Shown here: in pieces, positions 7,942 through 17,049 of the stretch
Layout of the letters: every line of letters begins with the position of its first letter
Numbering within the stretch: the stretch's first letter is position 1
Source of the DNA: UBA1672 sp046542355
GTDB taxonomy: Bacteria; Pseudomonadota; Alphaproteobacteria; Micavibrionales; Micavibrionaceae
Length of the DNA: 50,759 nt
Direction: 5' to 3'
NCBI GenBank assembly: GCA_046542355.1
Contig: JBKHBN010000010.1
Span: forward strand, 1-50,759
The notes under the pieces: model-generated
What the model saw: only the letters and a program-made list of their open reading frames with translations
What the model was told of the DNA's origin: nothing
Database searches by the model: none
Program-made: the position numbers and the translations under genes

Positions 7942-9828
7942 ATGAATATTAATAAAAATCTGGTTTTTTGGTTGGCGATTGGTTTTGCCGTTCTATTGTT
8001 TATGAGTGTTGTTAGAGAAGCTCAGCATGGTTCGGTTCAAGATGCGCAAGAGCTGAGCTACAGTGATTTTATGGACAAGGCCAAGGCCGGGCAGGTTGAG
8101 GAGGTCGTGATTCAAGGGGAAATGCTTCATGGCACTTTAACGCGCGGCGGCGGAAAGTTTTCTGTCCATATTCCACCATATGAGAATGTTGTTGATCGTC
8201 TTGAAGGGACGAGTGTAAGGATCAAGTCAAAGGAGATTGAGCAGCCGGGCGTTGGTCTTGGTTATATTTTGCTTAATTTTGCGCCTGTGATTTTAATGAT
8301 TGCTTTTTGGTTGTTCCTGATGCGTCAGATGAATGGTAAGGGCGGAGGCGGTGCTATGGGGTTTGGGAAGTCCCGCGCCAAGATGCTTACAGAAAATCAG
8401 GGTAAAGTGACTTTTGAAGATGTTGCAGGCATCGAAGAGGCCAAGCAGGATTTAGAAGAAGTTGTCGAGTTTCTTAAAGATCCGCAGAAATTTCAACGTC
8501 TGGGGGGGCGCATTCCCAAAGGCGCGTTACTTGTTGGTGAGCCGGGAACAGGTAAGACCTTGATTGCACGTGCGGTGGCCGGTGAGGCGGGTGTGCCGTT
8601 TTTCTCTATTTCCGGTTCTGATTTTGTCGAGATGTTTGTCGGGGTCGGAGCGTCTCGCGTTCGTGATATGTTTGAGCAAGGGCGAAAGAATGCGCCGTGC
8701 ATTATCTTTATTGATGAGATTGATGCGGTGGGGCGTCATCGCGGCGCGGGGTATGGCGGCGGGAATGATGAGCGTGAGCAGACTTTAAACCAGATGCTTG
8801 TTGAGATGGACGGGTTTGATGCGACAGAAGGGGTGATTATTCTTGCTGCGACAAACCGCCCGGATGTGCTTGATCCCGCGCTTTTGCGTCCGGGGCGTTT
8901 TGATCGTCAGATTAACGTGCCGCTGCCTGATGTGAAGGGCAGGGAGAAAATTCTTGAGGTGCATATGCGCGATGTTCCTTTGGCCAGTACTGTGGATGCA
9001 TCAATTATTGCGCGTGGAACCCCGGGATTTTCCGGCGCGGAGCTGGCTAATCTTGTGAATGAAGCCGCGTTGATGGCAGCGCGTAAAAATAAGCGCGTGA
9101 TTGGTATGGATGATCTGGAAGAGGCCAAGGATAAAGTCATGATGGGAGCGGAGCGGCGCTCTATGGCGATGAATGATGAAGAGAAAAAGCTGACGGCTTA
9201 TCATGAGGCTGGGCATGCACTGGTTACCTTGCATGAGCCGGAGTCTGATCCTATTCACAAGGCAACAATTGTTCCGCGCGGGCGGGCGCTGGGTATGGTG
9301 ATGCGTTTGCCTGAGGGTGATCGTTATAGCTACTCTCTGGCCAAAATGAAGGCGAATTTGTCTGTTGGTATGGGCGGGCGCGTGGCTGAAGAAGTGATTT
9401 TTGGCAAGGATCAGATTACCAATGGTGCGTCCGGCGATATTCAGCAGGTGAGCGCTATGGCGCGCGCGATGGTTACGCAATGGGGGTTGAGTGACAAGAT
9501 CGGGATGGTGGATTACAGTGATGATCCTTCATCTTTTCAAAAAAGATCAATTTCCAGTGAAACAGCAAACGAAATTGAAGAAGAGGTGCGCCGTTTGATC
9601 GATGAGGGCTATCAGCGCGCCAAGGAAATTATCACGAATAATATTGATGATTTGCATACAATCGCTAAAGCCTTGCTCGAGTATGAGCTGCTTTCCGGTG
9701 ATGAGCTGAAGGGATTGCTCCGCGGAGAACCGATCATTCGAGATGATCCTGAATTGTATGATGATGTAGAGAAGCCGCGCTATTCAGTGCCGCGCGGGGG
9801 TGGTATGTCTGCCGATGATGGTATCTGA
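7942..9828 (+). CDS. ftsH: ATP-dependent zinc metalloprotease FtsH
   Basis: FtsH is the membrane-anchored AAA+ protease that removes damaged membrane proteins and regulators such as LpxC and sigma-32. The 628-residue protein has two N-terminal membrane segments (about 7-24 and 108-127) around a periplasmic domain, Walker A GEPGTGKT (199-206), Walker B IIFIDEID (254-261), the second region of homology ending RPGRFDRQ, and the zinc-binding HEAGH (421-425). The start is supported by CAGGAAG. The C-terminal tail is a variable basic/glycine-rich segment. glmM, normally next to ftsH in this class, is separated here by a minus-strand gene. Confidence 0.98.
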   Translation: MNINKNLVFWLAIGFAVLLFMSVVREAQHGSVQDAQELSYSDFMDKAKAGQVEEVVIQGEMLHGTLTRGGGKFSVHIPPYENVVDRLEGTSVRIKSKEIEQPGVGLGYILLNFAPVILMIAFWLFLMRQMNGKGGGGAMGFGKSRAKMLTENQGKVTFEDVAGIEEAKQDLEEVVEFLKDPQKFQRLGGRIPKGALLVGEPGTGKTLIARAVAGEAGVPFFSISGSDFVEMFVGVGASRVRDMFEQGRKNAPCIIFIDEIDAVGRHRGAGYGGGNDEREQTLNQMLVEMDGFDATEGVIILAATNRPDVLDPALLRPGRFDRQINVPLPDVKGREKILEVHMRDVPLASTVDASIIARGTPGFSGAELANLVNEAALMAARKNKRVIGMDDLEEAKDKVMMGAERRSMAMNDEEKKLTAYHEAGHALVTLHEPESDPIHKATIVPRGRALGMVMRLPEGDRYSYSLAKMKANLSVGMGGRVAEEVIFGKDQITNGASGDIQQVSAMARAMVTQWGLSDKIGMVDYSDDPSSFQKRSISSETANEIEEEVRRLIDEGYQRAKEIITNNIDDLHTIAKALLEYELLSGDELKGLLRGEPIIRDDPELYDDVEKPRYSVPRGGGMSADDGI

Positions 9829-9831
9829 TAC

Positions 9832-10662
9832 TTATTTCTCTAGATCTTTTGATGCAATGGCAATTAGCACTTTTCTGGCTTCCTCCTCCATGCCTGAGGG
9901 GATGTATTCCAGATCGTCCAGTGAGGAATCAACAAGTTTTTTGTAAAGAACGAGCGCTGTGAGAAATGTACCTTCCAAAGAAGGAACGGTGGATTTTTCC
10001 TGATAAAGGGTGAGGCCGGGCGCGTTGTTCATTGTGAATGTCCAGTAACTGCCAACCGGTATTAAAATCATGTTGTTTCTTTGGCTGAGTGCTTTGGCGT
10101 AGCCGTTATTCATGTGATGCATGTATTTGTAATTTTTAAGCTGCGTGGCGTATTGGGGCTCTCCATATTTCTCGTGCCCCGGTGGCAGAGGCCAGGGCAT
10201 AAAAAAGACGGGTTGTGCGCCGATGCTTCTTATGATCTGAGACCATGCGGCGAGTGATTTTTGTGTCAGATATACGTGCGCTTCGTTGGACGCCCATAAT
10301 TCATGCGGTTGTAAAACGACGTAGTCCCATTTTTCCTTTGTTAAAAAGGTTTTTCTTTTTTCATTTTGCCACAGTTCGGCAAGTGATTGACCGTTTGCTG
10401 ACAGGATATCTGCTTGTACATTAAAATGGGCGCTGGGATCACTGTTTGCAAGGGCTTTAATCATTGCAGGCAGGTATTGCGGTGCGCTGATTTCATTGCC
10501 TACAAACGCTATTCGTACTATGGGTTTTTCTTGTTTTGTTACTGTTTTTTCAATATTTTTGCTTTCATTCTTACATGCTGATAATGGACATAACACGCAC
10601 ACGAAGCCTATTATGAACGTTATTTTGTGAAGGAAGGGGCTTTTTGTTATGTGTTGTTGCAT
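9832..10662 (-). CDS. Lipoprotein with a possible degenerate SGNH-hydrolase (DUF4886-like) fold
   Basis: A 276-residue predicted lipoprotein (lipobox LSAC, Cys30). The body resembles DUF4886-type SGNH proteins in layout: strand and turn IAFVGNEIS (residues 51-59), KWDYVVLQPHELWASNEA, VFFMPWPLPPG, and VPSLEGTFLTALVLYKKL near the C-terminus. In active relatives, as I recall them, the first turn carries the catalytic serine (GNS) and the last block a D-x-x-H. Here these read GNE and EKSTVPS, so the catalytic residues seem to be gone. The fold call is an inference from pattern. Its stop lies 4 bp from the ftsH stop (convergent), and it breaks the common ftsH-glmM adjacency. Confidence 0.62.
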   Translation of the reverse strand: MQQHITKSPFLHKITFIIGFVCVLCPLSACKNESKNIEKTVTKQEKPIVRIAFVGNEISAPQYLPAMIKALANSDPSAHFNVQADILSANGQSLAELWQNEKRKTFLTKEKWDYVVLQPHELWASNEAHVYLTQKSLAAWSQIIRSIGAQPVFFMPWPLPPGHEKYGEPQYATQLKNYKYMHHMNNGYAKALSQRNNMILIPVGSYWTFTMNNAPGLTLYQEKSTVPSLEGTFLTALVLYKKLVDSSLDDLEYIPSGMEEEARKVLIAIASKDLEK

Positions 10663-10764
10663 TTTTTCTTTTTTTTTGCGTAGAAAAGTAAAATGAAAAA
10701 TATCAGATCTCTATTGTAAAACACTCTGAGGGTGCATTAAAGTCATTTTATGATACAGGGCAAT

Positions 10765-12123
10765 ATGAAAACGCGTAAGAAAAAATATTTCGGAACCGAT
10801 GGTATTCGCGGGCAGGCTAACAGCTTTCCCATGTGTGCAGACATGGCTTTGAAAACGGCGATGGCAACGGCTGTAGTGTTGCGACATGCCCGTGATGGCA
10901 AGCATATGGATCGGGTTGTTATTGGCAAGGATACAAGGCTTTCGGGTTATATGCTGGAGCAGGCCTTATCTGCAGGTTTTGTCTCTATGGGGATGGACGT
11001 GGTTTTTATCGGGCCTTTGCCGACACCAGCTATTGCAATGTTGACGCAGTCTTTGCGCGCTGATGTCGGAGTTATGATTTCGGCGTCTCATAATCCTTAT
11101 CAGGATAACGGGATCAAGCTTTTTGGTTCGGATGGTTATAAGCTTGATGACTCTGTTGAATTTGAGATTGAATCTAGAATTGATCAGGATTTGAGCGCTC
11201 TTTTGAGTGCACCGGAGGATATCGGCAAGGCCAGCCGTCTTGAGGATGCGCCGGGGCGTTATATTGAGTCGCTTAAGCGCTCACTTCCCTTACGCGGTTC
11301 TTTAGAAGGATTGAAGGTCGTTGTTGATTGCGCGCATGGGGCAGCATATAAGGTTGCACCTCAGGTATTGTGGGAGATGGAGGTTGATGTTGTTACAATC
11401 GGCAATGCGCCTAATGGGCGTAATATCAATGAGGGTTATGGCGCGATGGCTACGGGGCGCTTGCAAGAAGCGGTTGTTGATATGGGGGCGGATGTTGGGA
11501 TTGCCCTTGATGGGGATGCAGACCGGTTGATTATGGTTGATGAAAAGGGCGATAAGGTTGATGGTGATCAGCTTATGGGGGCTTTGGCTCTTTGGATGTG
11601 TGAGGGTGGTACGCTACGCGGGGGCGGGCTTGTTTCTACGGTGATGTCTAATCTTGGTTTGGAGCGTGCGCTGGAGGCGCGCGGGTTGTCTTTGGAGCGC
11701 ACGGCGGTGGGCGATCGCTATGTTGTTGAGCACATGCGTGCGCATGGATTTAATCTGGGCGGTGAGCAGTCTGGTCATTTGATTTTAGGTGATCATAGTA
11801 CGACGGGCGATGGTGTTTTGGCGGCGCTTCAGGTTTTGAATATTATCAAAAATAAGGATGCACCTGCCAGTGAGGCGTTGAAGGTTTTTGATCCTGTGCC
11901 GCAGATTTTGAAAAATGTGCGTTATGAGGGTGATTCTCCGTTGGGGCTGGATCATGTTCAGGATGAGATTGAAAAAACGCGCCAGCAGCTTGAAGACAAT
12001 GGAAGAGTCTTGATTCGTCCCTCCGGTACAGAGCCGGTTATTCGCGTTATGGCGGAAGGGGATGATGCTGATGAGGTCAGGAAAATAGTCGATGATTTGT
12101 GTGAGATCATTGAAAAAGCATAA
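10765..12123 (+). CDS. glmM: Phosphoglucosamine mutase GlmM
   Basis: GlmM converts glucosamine-6-phosphate to glucosamine-1-phosphate, feeding UDP-GlcNAc for peptidoglycan and lipopolysaccharide. The product begins MKTRKKKYFGTDGIRG as the family does. The active-site phosphoserine loop ISASHNPYQDNGIK has Ser at about residue 108, the metal loop DGDADR follows, then GGEQSGH and the phosphate-binding RPSGTEPVIRVM. About 452 residues, as expected. An upstream in-frame ATG at 10750 would add five residues; 10765 has AGGG just before it. Confidence 0.96.
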   Translation: MKTRKKKYFGTDGIRGQANSFPMCADMALKTAMATAVVLRHARDGKHMDRVVIGKDTRLSGYMLEQALSAGFVSMGMDVVFIGPLPTPAIAMLTQSLRADVGVMISASHNPYQDNGIKLFGSDGYKLDDSVEFEIESRIDQDLSALLSAPEDIGKASRLEDAPGRYIESLKRSLPLRGSLEGLKVVVDCAHGAAYKVAPQVLWEMEVDVVTIGNAPNGRNINEGYGAMATGRLQEAVVDMGADVGIALDGDADRLIMVDEKGDKVDGDQLMGALALWMCEGGTLRGGGLVSTVMSNLGLERALEARGLSLERTAVGDRYVVEHMRAHGFNLGGEQSGHLILGDHSTTGDGVLAALQVLNIIKNKDAPASEALKVFDPVPQILKNVRYEGDSPLGLDHVQDEIEKTRQQLEDNGRVLIRPSGTEPVIRVMAEGDDADEVRKIVDDLCEIIEKA

Positions 12124-12202
12124 AACATGCTGTAGTGTCCGTAAGTAATCATCCATGAAATGGCTGGCTACGTAAATAAACTGTCATGACAGCAAAATAC
12201 GT

Positions 12203-12232
12203 TTGAGCGTATCTGTGGGACGGATTTATATC
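12203..12232 (+). promoter_or_regulatory. Possible sigma-70-type promoter of purA
   Basis: TTGAGC (12203-12208) and TATATC (12227-12232) are separated by 18 bp and lie about 45 bp upstream of the purA start. Both hexamers are close to the TTGACA/TATAAT consensus. No second hallmark such as an operator is visible, so this is a pattern-based call. Confidence 0.35.
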
Positions 12233-12277
12233 TGTCTTTTTGCTGTGTTTTGTAGCAATAAAAGCGAGGATTTAAAC

Positions 12278-13570
12278 ATGAGTAATGTTGTTGTTGTTGG
12301 TTCCCAGTGGGGTGATGAGGGAAAAGGCAAGATTGTTGACTGGTTGTCATCGCGCGCGGATGTTGTTGTGCGCTCGCAAGGGGGGCACAATGCCGGGCAT
12401 ACGCTGGTTATTGACGGCGTTAAGTATAAACTCAAGCTGCTGCCTTCGGGTATTTTGAGGCCGGGAAAAGTCTCGATGATCGGAAATGGCGTTGTCATCA
12501 GTCCGTGGGCTTTGCTTAAGGAAATTACCGAGATCAAGGAGCAGGGGGTGAAGGTCACGCCTGAGAATCTGGTTATTGCAGAAAATGCGAATTTGATTTT
12601 ACCGGTTCATTCTGCGCTCGATCAGGCGATGGAAGTTGTTCGCGGCAACAGCAAGCTGGGCACGACAAAGCGCGGCATTGGCCCGGCTTACGAAGATAAA
12701 GTTGCGCGGCGCGGCATTCGTGTTTGTGACTTGCGTGACCCGGAATTGCTGCGCGATAAAATCAATAAGATGATGTTTCACCACAATATTTTGCTGGAGG
12801 GTGTGGGCGTTGATCCTATTGATCCTGCTGAGGGTTATGAGAGTTTGTGCGAAATATCCGGTGATATACTGCAATATACGGGTGTTGTCTGGCGCGCTCT
12901 TGATATTGTGCGCCGTGAAGGGAAGAGAATTTTGTTTGAAGGTGCACAAGGGACAATGCTTGATGTGGATCACGGAACTTATCCGTTTGTTACATCGTCT
13001 AATACGGTTGCTTCGCAAGCAGCAACCGGTGCAGGGGTCGGGGTGCATACTCTTAATTATATTCTTGGTATCACGAAAGCCTATACAACGCGCGTAGGTA
13101 CAGGGCCTTTTCCTACAGAGCTGGGTGATGAGATTGGTCAGTATCTCGGAGATAAGGGCAATGAATATGGCACAGTGACTGGTCGGCGCCGCCGTTGTGG
13201 CTGGTTTGATGCAGTGCTTGTGCGGCAGGCTGTCAAAATTAATGGCTTGAATGGCATTGCCTTGACCAAGCTTGATGTTCTTGATGGGTTGGAAGAGCTT
13301 AAGATTTGTGTCGGGTATCGCTTAAATGGCGAGGAGATTGATTATTACCCTGCGTCACAGATCGGGCAGGCTGAGGTTGAGCCGATTTATGAGACGATGG
13401 AGGGGTGGAGTGACAGCACGTACGGCGCTCGTTCCTGGGCGCAGCTTCCGGCGGCGGCGGTGAAATATGTTCGTCATATAGAAGAGTTGATCGGCGCGCC
13501 GGTGAGCATGCTTTCAACCAGCCCCGAGCGTGATGATACTATTTTGATGCATGATCCTTTTGTGGGTTAG
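12278..13570 (+). CDS. purA: Adenylosuccinate synthetase PurA
   Basis: PurA joins IMP and aspartate with GTP to give adenylosuccinate, the first committed step to AMP. The 430-residue product matches the usual length. It has the GTP-binding loop GSQWGDEGKGK (8-18), the QGGHNAGHT IMP-site loop, EGAQGTMLDVDHGTYPFVTSSN, and VTGRRRRCGWFD. ATG 12278 has GCGAGGA upstream; an in-frame start at 12203 would add 25 residues unlike the family and overlap the predicted promoter. The protein ends DPFVG, close to the E. coli DPFDA, so it is full length. Its TAG stop is shared with the left end of the repeat element that follows. Confidence 0.97.
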   Translation: MSNVVVVGSQWGDEGKGKIVDWLSSRADVVVRSQGGHNAGHTLVIDGVKYKLKLLPSGILRPGKVSMIGNGVVISPWALLKEITEIKEQGVKVTPENLVIAENANLILPVHSALDQAMEVVRGNSKLGTTKRGIGPAYEDKVARRGIRVCDLRDPELLRDKINKMMFHHNILLEGVGVDPIDPAEGYESLCEISGDILQYTGVVWRALDIVRREGKRILFEGAQGTMLDVDHGTYPFVTSSNTVASQAATGAGVGVHTLNYILGITKAYTTRVGTGPFPTELGDEIGQYLGDKGNEYGTVTGRRRRCGWFDAVLVRQAVKINGLNGIALTKLDVLDGLEELKICVGYRLNGEEIDYYPASQIGQAEVEPIYETMEGWSDSTYGARSWAQLPAAAVKYVRHIEELIGAPVSMLSTSPERDDTILMHDPFVG

Positions 13571-13907
13571 GTAGCGTACTCATAAAATCTTTCCATTCCA
13601 TCCGATGGGTGTGGACTCGGCTAGTCCCGAGCGGGATGATCCCAGAGGAATATCTGGAGCCTGTGATTTCTTGAGTTCATATCTGGGTTCTTTATTTCTC
13701 TCATGGGAATCGCCTTATGAAATCTACAAAAAATTATTGCTTAAATTCAAATGGTTAAACGATTTTAACGAACCCCCGGACAAGCGAAATATCCGTGATA
13801 AAGGGATATTTTGTGTAAGATCCGGGGTCTTTTTTGAGCAAATCGTCAGCATAAAAGACCCCTGTCTTAAAGCAGGGGGTTCGATTTACTCATGTGATGA
13901 CACTATC
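13570..13907 (+). mobile_element. Candidate 338-bp MITE-like element with imperfect terminal inverted repeats
   Basis: The left end reads GGTAGCGTACTCATAA. The right end, read on the other strand, is GATAGTGTCATCACATGA, giving the shared consensus GRTAGYGT. TA dinucleotides flank it (13568-13569 and 13908-13909), as expected for IS630/Tc1-mariner type insertion. The inside is full of hairpins: CTCGG/CCGAG at 13616-13632, CCCCGGA/TCCGGGG enclosing AAATATCC/GGATATTT at 13774-13827, and ACCCCTG/CAGGGGT at 13858-13880. No believable gene is present. Similar ends recur at 30957-30975 and 37021-37040. That it is mobile is an inference; no transposase is in the window. Confidence 0.48.
13774..13835 (+). 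terminator. Nested hairpin with T-run, terminator-like, inside the MITE-like element
   Basis: The outer stem CCCCGGA (13774-13780) pairs with TCCGGGG (13821-13827), and an inner stem AAATATCC (13787-13794) pairs with GGATATTT (13804-13811). TCTTTTTT follows at 13828-13835. The structure could end purA transcription before the Tad locus. Confidence 0.5.
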
Positions 13908-13910
13908 TAA

Positions 13911-13931
13911 CATGCGGGATGATATTATCTA
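13911..13931 (+). repeat. Second, imperfect copy of the element's right end
   Basis: Directly after the right end of the element comes CATGCGGGATGATATTATCTAA, a diverged tandem copy of CATGTGATGACACTATCTAA. It may be the end of an earlier insertion into the same TA site. The remaining stretch to 14122 contains no gene that I can support; it should hold the promoter of the Tad locus. Confidence 0.4.
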
Positions 13932-14122
13932 AGCACTATACTTTTCTTGCGAAGCGTTTTACACTTTCCTTTGTGTGTCTTTGTCTTACGGGCACTGCAT
14001 TCTTGTTTCAGGGTGTTTTTCCATCCTTCCTACTTGTGTCATTTTATCTTTTCGGCAGGATCTTAAAGTATTTATGAGTAAGCGTTTTTTGTTGTTGTGG
14101 GTATATTGGAGAATGAGTGTAG

Positions 14123-16258
14123 ATGTCTCATCCGGATGAATTGCGAGAGGAAGCGGCGCAAGATTCATCTGCGCATGAAGGTGGAAGCGATCAGGCTGCT
14201 GTGCCTTTTAAGGCACAAATTATGAAGCCGGAGCCAGCCAGAGGCGGGGGCTTTGTTGTTTATCTCAATGATTTTATTGGTATTGATTCTTCAAAACGTT
14301 TGCCGAAGTTTGATAACGGCCATTCTCTTGCTTATCTTGCTTTTGATTCACGTAATAAGGATCGAGAATATGTTGCTCTTGTTGCCGATCATGGCCAGTT
14401 GCCGCGCTGGAAGTTTGCTGATTCGTATGAAACATTATCAGATGTGTCTTTTTTGCGCTTATTAGGGCATGGCGTCGTTTTTTGGCCATCGGCGGGGAAA
14501 GAGCAATATGCTTTTGTGTATGATGCCTCGGTGGCAGAGTGTCTGTTTTCTCTTGATGGGGATGTTGATCAGGTTAGCTGGCGTCAGTCGGAGATTATTG
14601 ACTTCCTGATTGCCCCGATGGCCCGCGTTCTCAAGATTCTGGAAGACAGGAATTTTTGTCATGGTTCTATTCGGCCTGATAATATATTTCACCGCAATCG
14701 AGAGAGAAACAAGCAGGTTGTTCTTGGGGATTGTCTGTCTGTTTATCCCAATGCTTCTCAGCCCGCTATGTTTATGTCCGTGGAAAGAGCATCGGCAGAG
14801 CCTTTTGGTCGCGGTCTTGGGCGGGTTAAGGATGATATATATGCTTTTGGTGTTACCTTAGCTCTTTTTTTGCGGAAGGGGTCTGCGTTTGAAGGGCTGA
14901 GTGATAAGGAGATCTTACGCAAGAAAATCGAGGTTGGCAGTTACGCTGCTATTATTGGCACGGAGCGGGTGCAAATTCGTTACATAGAATTGCTTCGTGG
15001 TTTGATGCATGATGATGCGTCACAGCGCTGGGGGACGGAAGAGATTTTTTCGTGGCTTGATGGAACGCGCTTGACCCCACCGGCATTGGCGCGACGGCGT
15101 AAGGCCAATAGACCCTTTTTATTTAGAAACAGTAAGTATTTGTTTGCCGATACTCTTGCTTTGGAGCTTATGGATTATCCGTCTGATGCGCTCAAGGTTG
15201 TTGAAAGTGGTGATCTTGGTCAGTGGGTCGAGAAGGCTTTCAATGAGAAAGAATTGAGTGAGCATTATGCCAGTGCGATGGATAAGCTTAATACGTCTGC
15301 CATGAATAAAGAGAATATGGATTATATTATCATGCAGGTTGTTTTTGCCCTTAATCCTATGCTGCCTGTTCGTTTTAAAGGTCGGAGCTTTACTTATGAC
15401 GGTATAGGCGGTCTTATGGCACGCAGTTGTTATGAAGATCAGGATTTATCTGTTTTTATTGAGGTGTTGCAGAAAAACATTCTTGATCAGGCGGCCAGTT
15501 TTAAGACTATTTCCCAAAGTGAAATTTTAAATCTGATCAAAGTTTTTGATTCATGCAGGACCATGTTGAGACAAAAAAAGCGCGGGCTTAGTGTAGAGAA
15601 ATGTGTTTATTCTTTATGTTACTGGGCACCTTGTTTTAGTCCGCATTTTAAAAATTATTTTGTTTACGACGCTGCTTCATGTTTGCGCAGTTTCGAGGAT
15701 TTGTGCGCAAAAGGAGGTCAGATTGCCATTTTGATGGATGATCATTGTATGGCGTTTTTTTCGGTGCATGAGGGACGCTTGATTGAGAGGGTGATGTATG
15801 ATCTGCAACAATCAAATAAATATAATCAGATCGCTGGAAATTTACGTTTTTTGTCTATGCTGCAAAAAAAAGTAAAGATTGATTCCCTGCCTCAACTGGC
15901 AAAGGTTTTTGCCAGTTCGTTGTCCGGTGTTTATGAAGTTTATAAGAATTTAAAGCTTCGTCAGCAGGTTGTTGACGGTGTGAATGATGAGGCAAAAAAA
16001 GGAAATCTTGTCGGGATGTCGGGTCTCATTGATAATTATGTGGTGCGACAGCGTGATGCAAAGGCTTTTGAGATAGCCAGACAGGAATACAGGCTTTTGC
16101 AAAAGGAATATGATCAGTATAACCGCCGCCTTGCTAATAAACATACATATGGTGTTGTTAACGGGCAGGAGGCAGCGTCTTTGGTGTCATGGATTGTGGC
16201 TACGGTGATTACGGTTATGTGCGTGTTTGCTTATTTGTCTGGCTATCAAATCTTTTAA
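14123..16258 (+). CDS. Membrane-anchored pseudokinase heading the Tad locus
   Basis: A 711-residue protein with a eukaryotic-type protein kinase fold in the first half. The catalytic-loop region reads HGSIRPDNIF (His180), where active kinases have HRDxKPxN, so the catalytic Asp is Ser. The DFG position seems to be GDC (VVLGDCLSVYP), and no VAIK-type lysine is evident in the N-lobe. The later KDDIYAFGVTLALFL matches the conserved kinase subdomain IX. The middle is helical and unassigned, and a single membrane segment lies at the extreme C-terminus (about 683-705). GGAG precedes ATG 14123 by 11 bp. It lies directly upstream of, and on the same strand as, the pilus genes. It may bind nucleotide or act as a scaffold; function is not known. 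Confidence 0.75.
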   Translation: MSHPDELREEAAQDSSAHEGGSDQAAVPFKAQIMKPEPARGGGFVVYLNDFIGIDSSKRLPKFDNGHSLAYLAFDSRNKDREYVALVADHGQLPRWKFADSYETLSDVSFLRLLGHGVVFWPSAGKEQYAFVYDASVAECLFSLDGDVDQVSWRQSEIIDFLIAPMARVLKILEDRNFCHGSIRPDNIFHRNRERNKQVVLGDCLSVYPNASQPAMFMSVERASAEPFGRGLGRVKDDIYAFGVTLALFLRKGSAFEGLSDKEILRKKIEVGSYAAIIGTERVQIRYIELLRGLMHDDASQRWGTEEIFSWLDGTRLTPPALARRRKANRPFLFRNSKYLFADTLALELMDYPSDALKVVESGDLGQWVEKAFNEKELSEHYASAMDKLNTSAMNKENMDYIIMQVVFALNPMLPVRFKGRSFTYDGIGGLMARSCYEDQDLSVFIEVLQKNILDQAASFKTISQSEILNLIKVFDSCRTMLRQKKRGLSVEKCVYSLCYWAPCFSPHFKNYFVYDAASCLRSFEDLCAKGGQIAILMDDHCMAFFSVHEGRLIERVMYDLQQSNKYNQIAGNLRFLSMLQKKVKIDSLPQLAKVFASSLSGVYEVYKNLKLRQQVVDGVNDEAKKGNLVGMSGLIDNYVVRQRDAKAFEIARQEYRLLQKEYDQYNRRLANKHTYGVVNGQEAASLVSWIVATVITVMCVFAYLSGYQIF

Positions 16259-16273
16259 GGAAGAGGAGCAGTT

Positions 16274-16798
16274 ATGGCGCAAAAAAAAGAACAGAAAAGG
16301 AAACCGGCGTCTAAAAAGTCAAAGTCTAAAAAGAAGGGGTTTTCTTTTAAGACACGCGCCTGGCTGGCTTTTATTATTGCTGTTGGGATCGTTTTTTTAC
16401 CAACGTCTATATTGCTGCTTGCCGGGATGCTGCCGAGCATTGTTGCTTTTGCTGTTATTCCCCGGCAGGCGATGGCCAAGGTATCAACCATTACAGCGTT
16501 GAATCTGGCTGGTTGTATTCCTTTTGTTTTCAAGCTTTGGGCATCGGGCAATGATTTTGAGGCCAGTTTGGACATTGTAACAAACTCGCGTTATTTGTCT
16601 GTTATGTATTTGGCCGCGGCTTTTGGTTATATGATTGACTGGGTTGTTACCGGAATTTTTTCTTCTTTTCTGTATCAAAGAGGTATCAGACGTATGGAGA
16701 CTATTAAGAAACGCCAAAAGAAACTGGTTGAGCAATGGGGAGAGGATGTTTCAAAAAAGTTGACGACGGCTGATTTATCACCTTTTGATGGTGGTTAG
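16274..16798 (+). CDS. Small multi-spanning membrane protein paired with the pseudokinase
   Basis: A 174-residue protein I do not recognise. It has a very basic N-terminus (11 Lys in the first 21 residues), then three hydrophobic segments at about 30-62, 70-90 and 107-134, and a charged C-terminal helix (GIRRMETIKKRQKKLVEQWG). The start has AAGGAAGAGGAG upstream and lies 15 bp after the pseudokinase stop, so the two are almost certainly co-translated. The topology suggests a small inner-membrane partner of the pseudokinase or of the pilus platform. That is inference from position only. Confidence 0.72.
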   Translation: MAQKKEQKRKPASKKSKSKKKGFSFKTRAWLAFIIAVGIVFLPTSILLLAGMLPSIVAFAVIPRQAMAKVSTITALNLAGCIPFVFKLWASGNDFEASLDIVTNSRYLSVMYLAAAFGYMIDWVVTGIFSSFLYQRGIRRMETIKKRQKKLVEQWGEDVSKKLTTADLSPFDGG

Positions 16799-17049
16799 GT
16801 GTTTTTTACGTTTGGTATTGGTTGCGCGTTAGATATTAGACTAAAAAGGTGGCTTTTTACTTATTTTTAACGGTTGTTTAGTCTTGTTGATATACAATTG
16901 GTGCTATAGGGCTTCTTTTGGAAGAGTTTTTTTGAGAAGTTTTTATGGTGGAGGGTATCCGCCTTATTTTATGCCTAAAAACAAGACTGTATTTGAGTTA
17001 AATGTGATTTAGTGGTTGCAGGAAACAGGTTAAGCGGGGTTTTTGGCTT

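Noticed and set aside
13605..13910. A 101-codon open frame after purA
   Set aside because: It runs through several perfect hairpins of the repeat element, has no ribosome binding site and no protein-like pattern.
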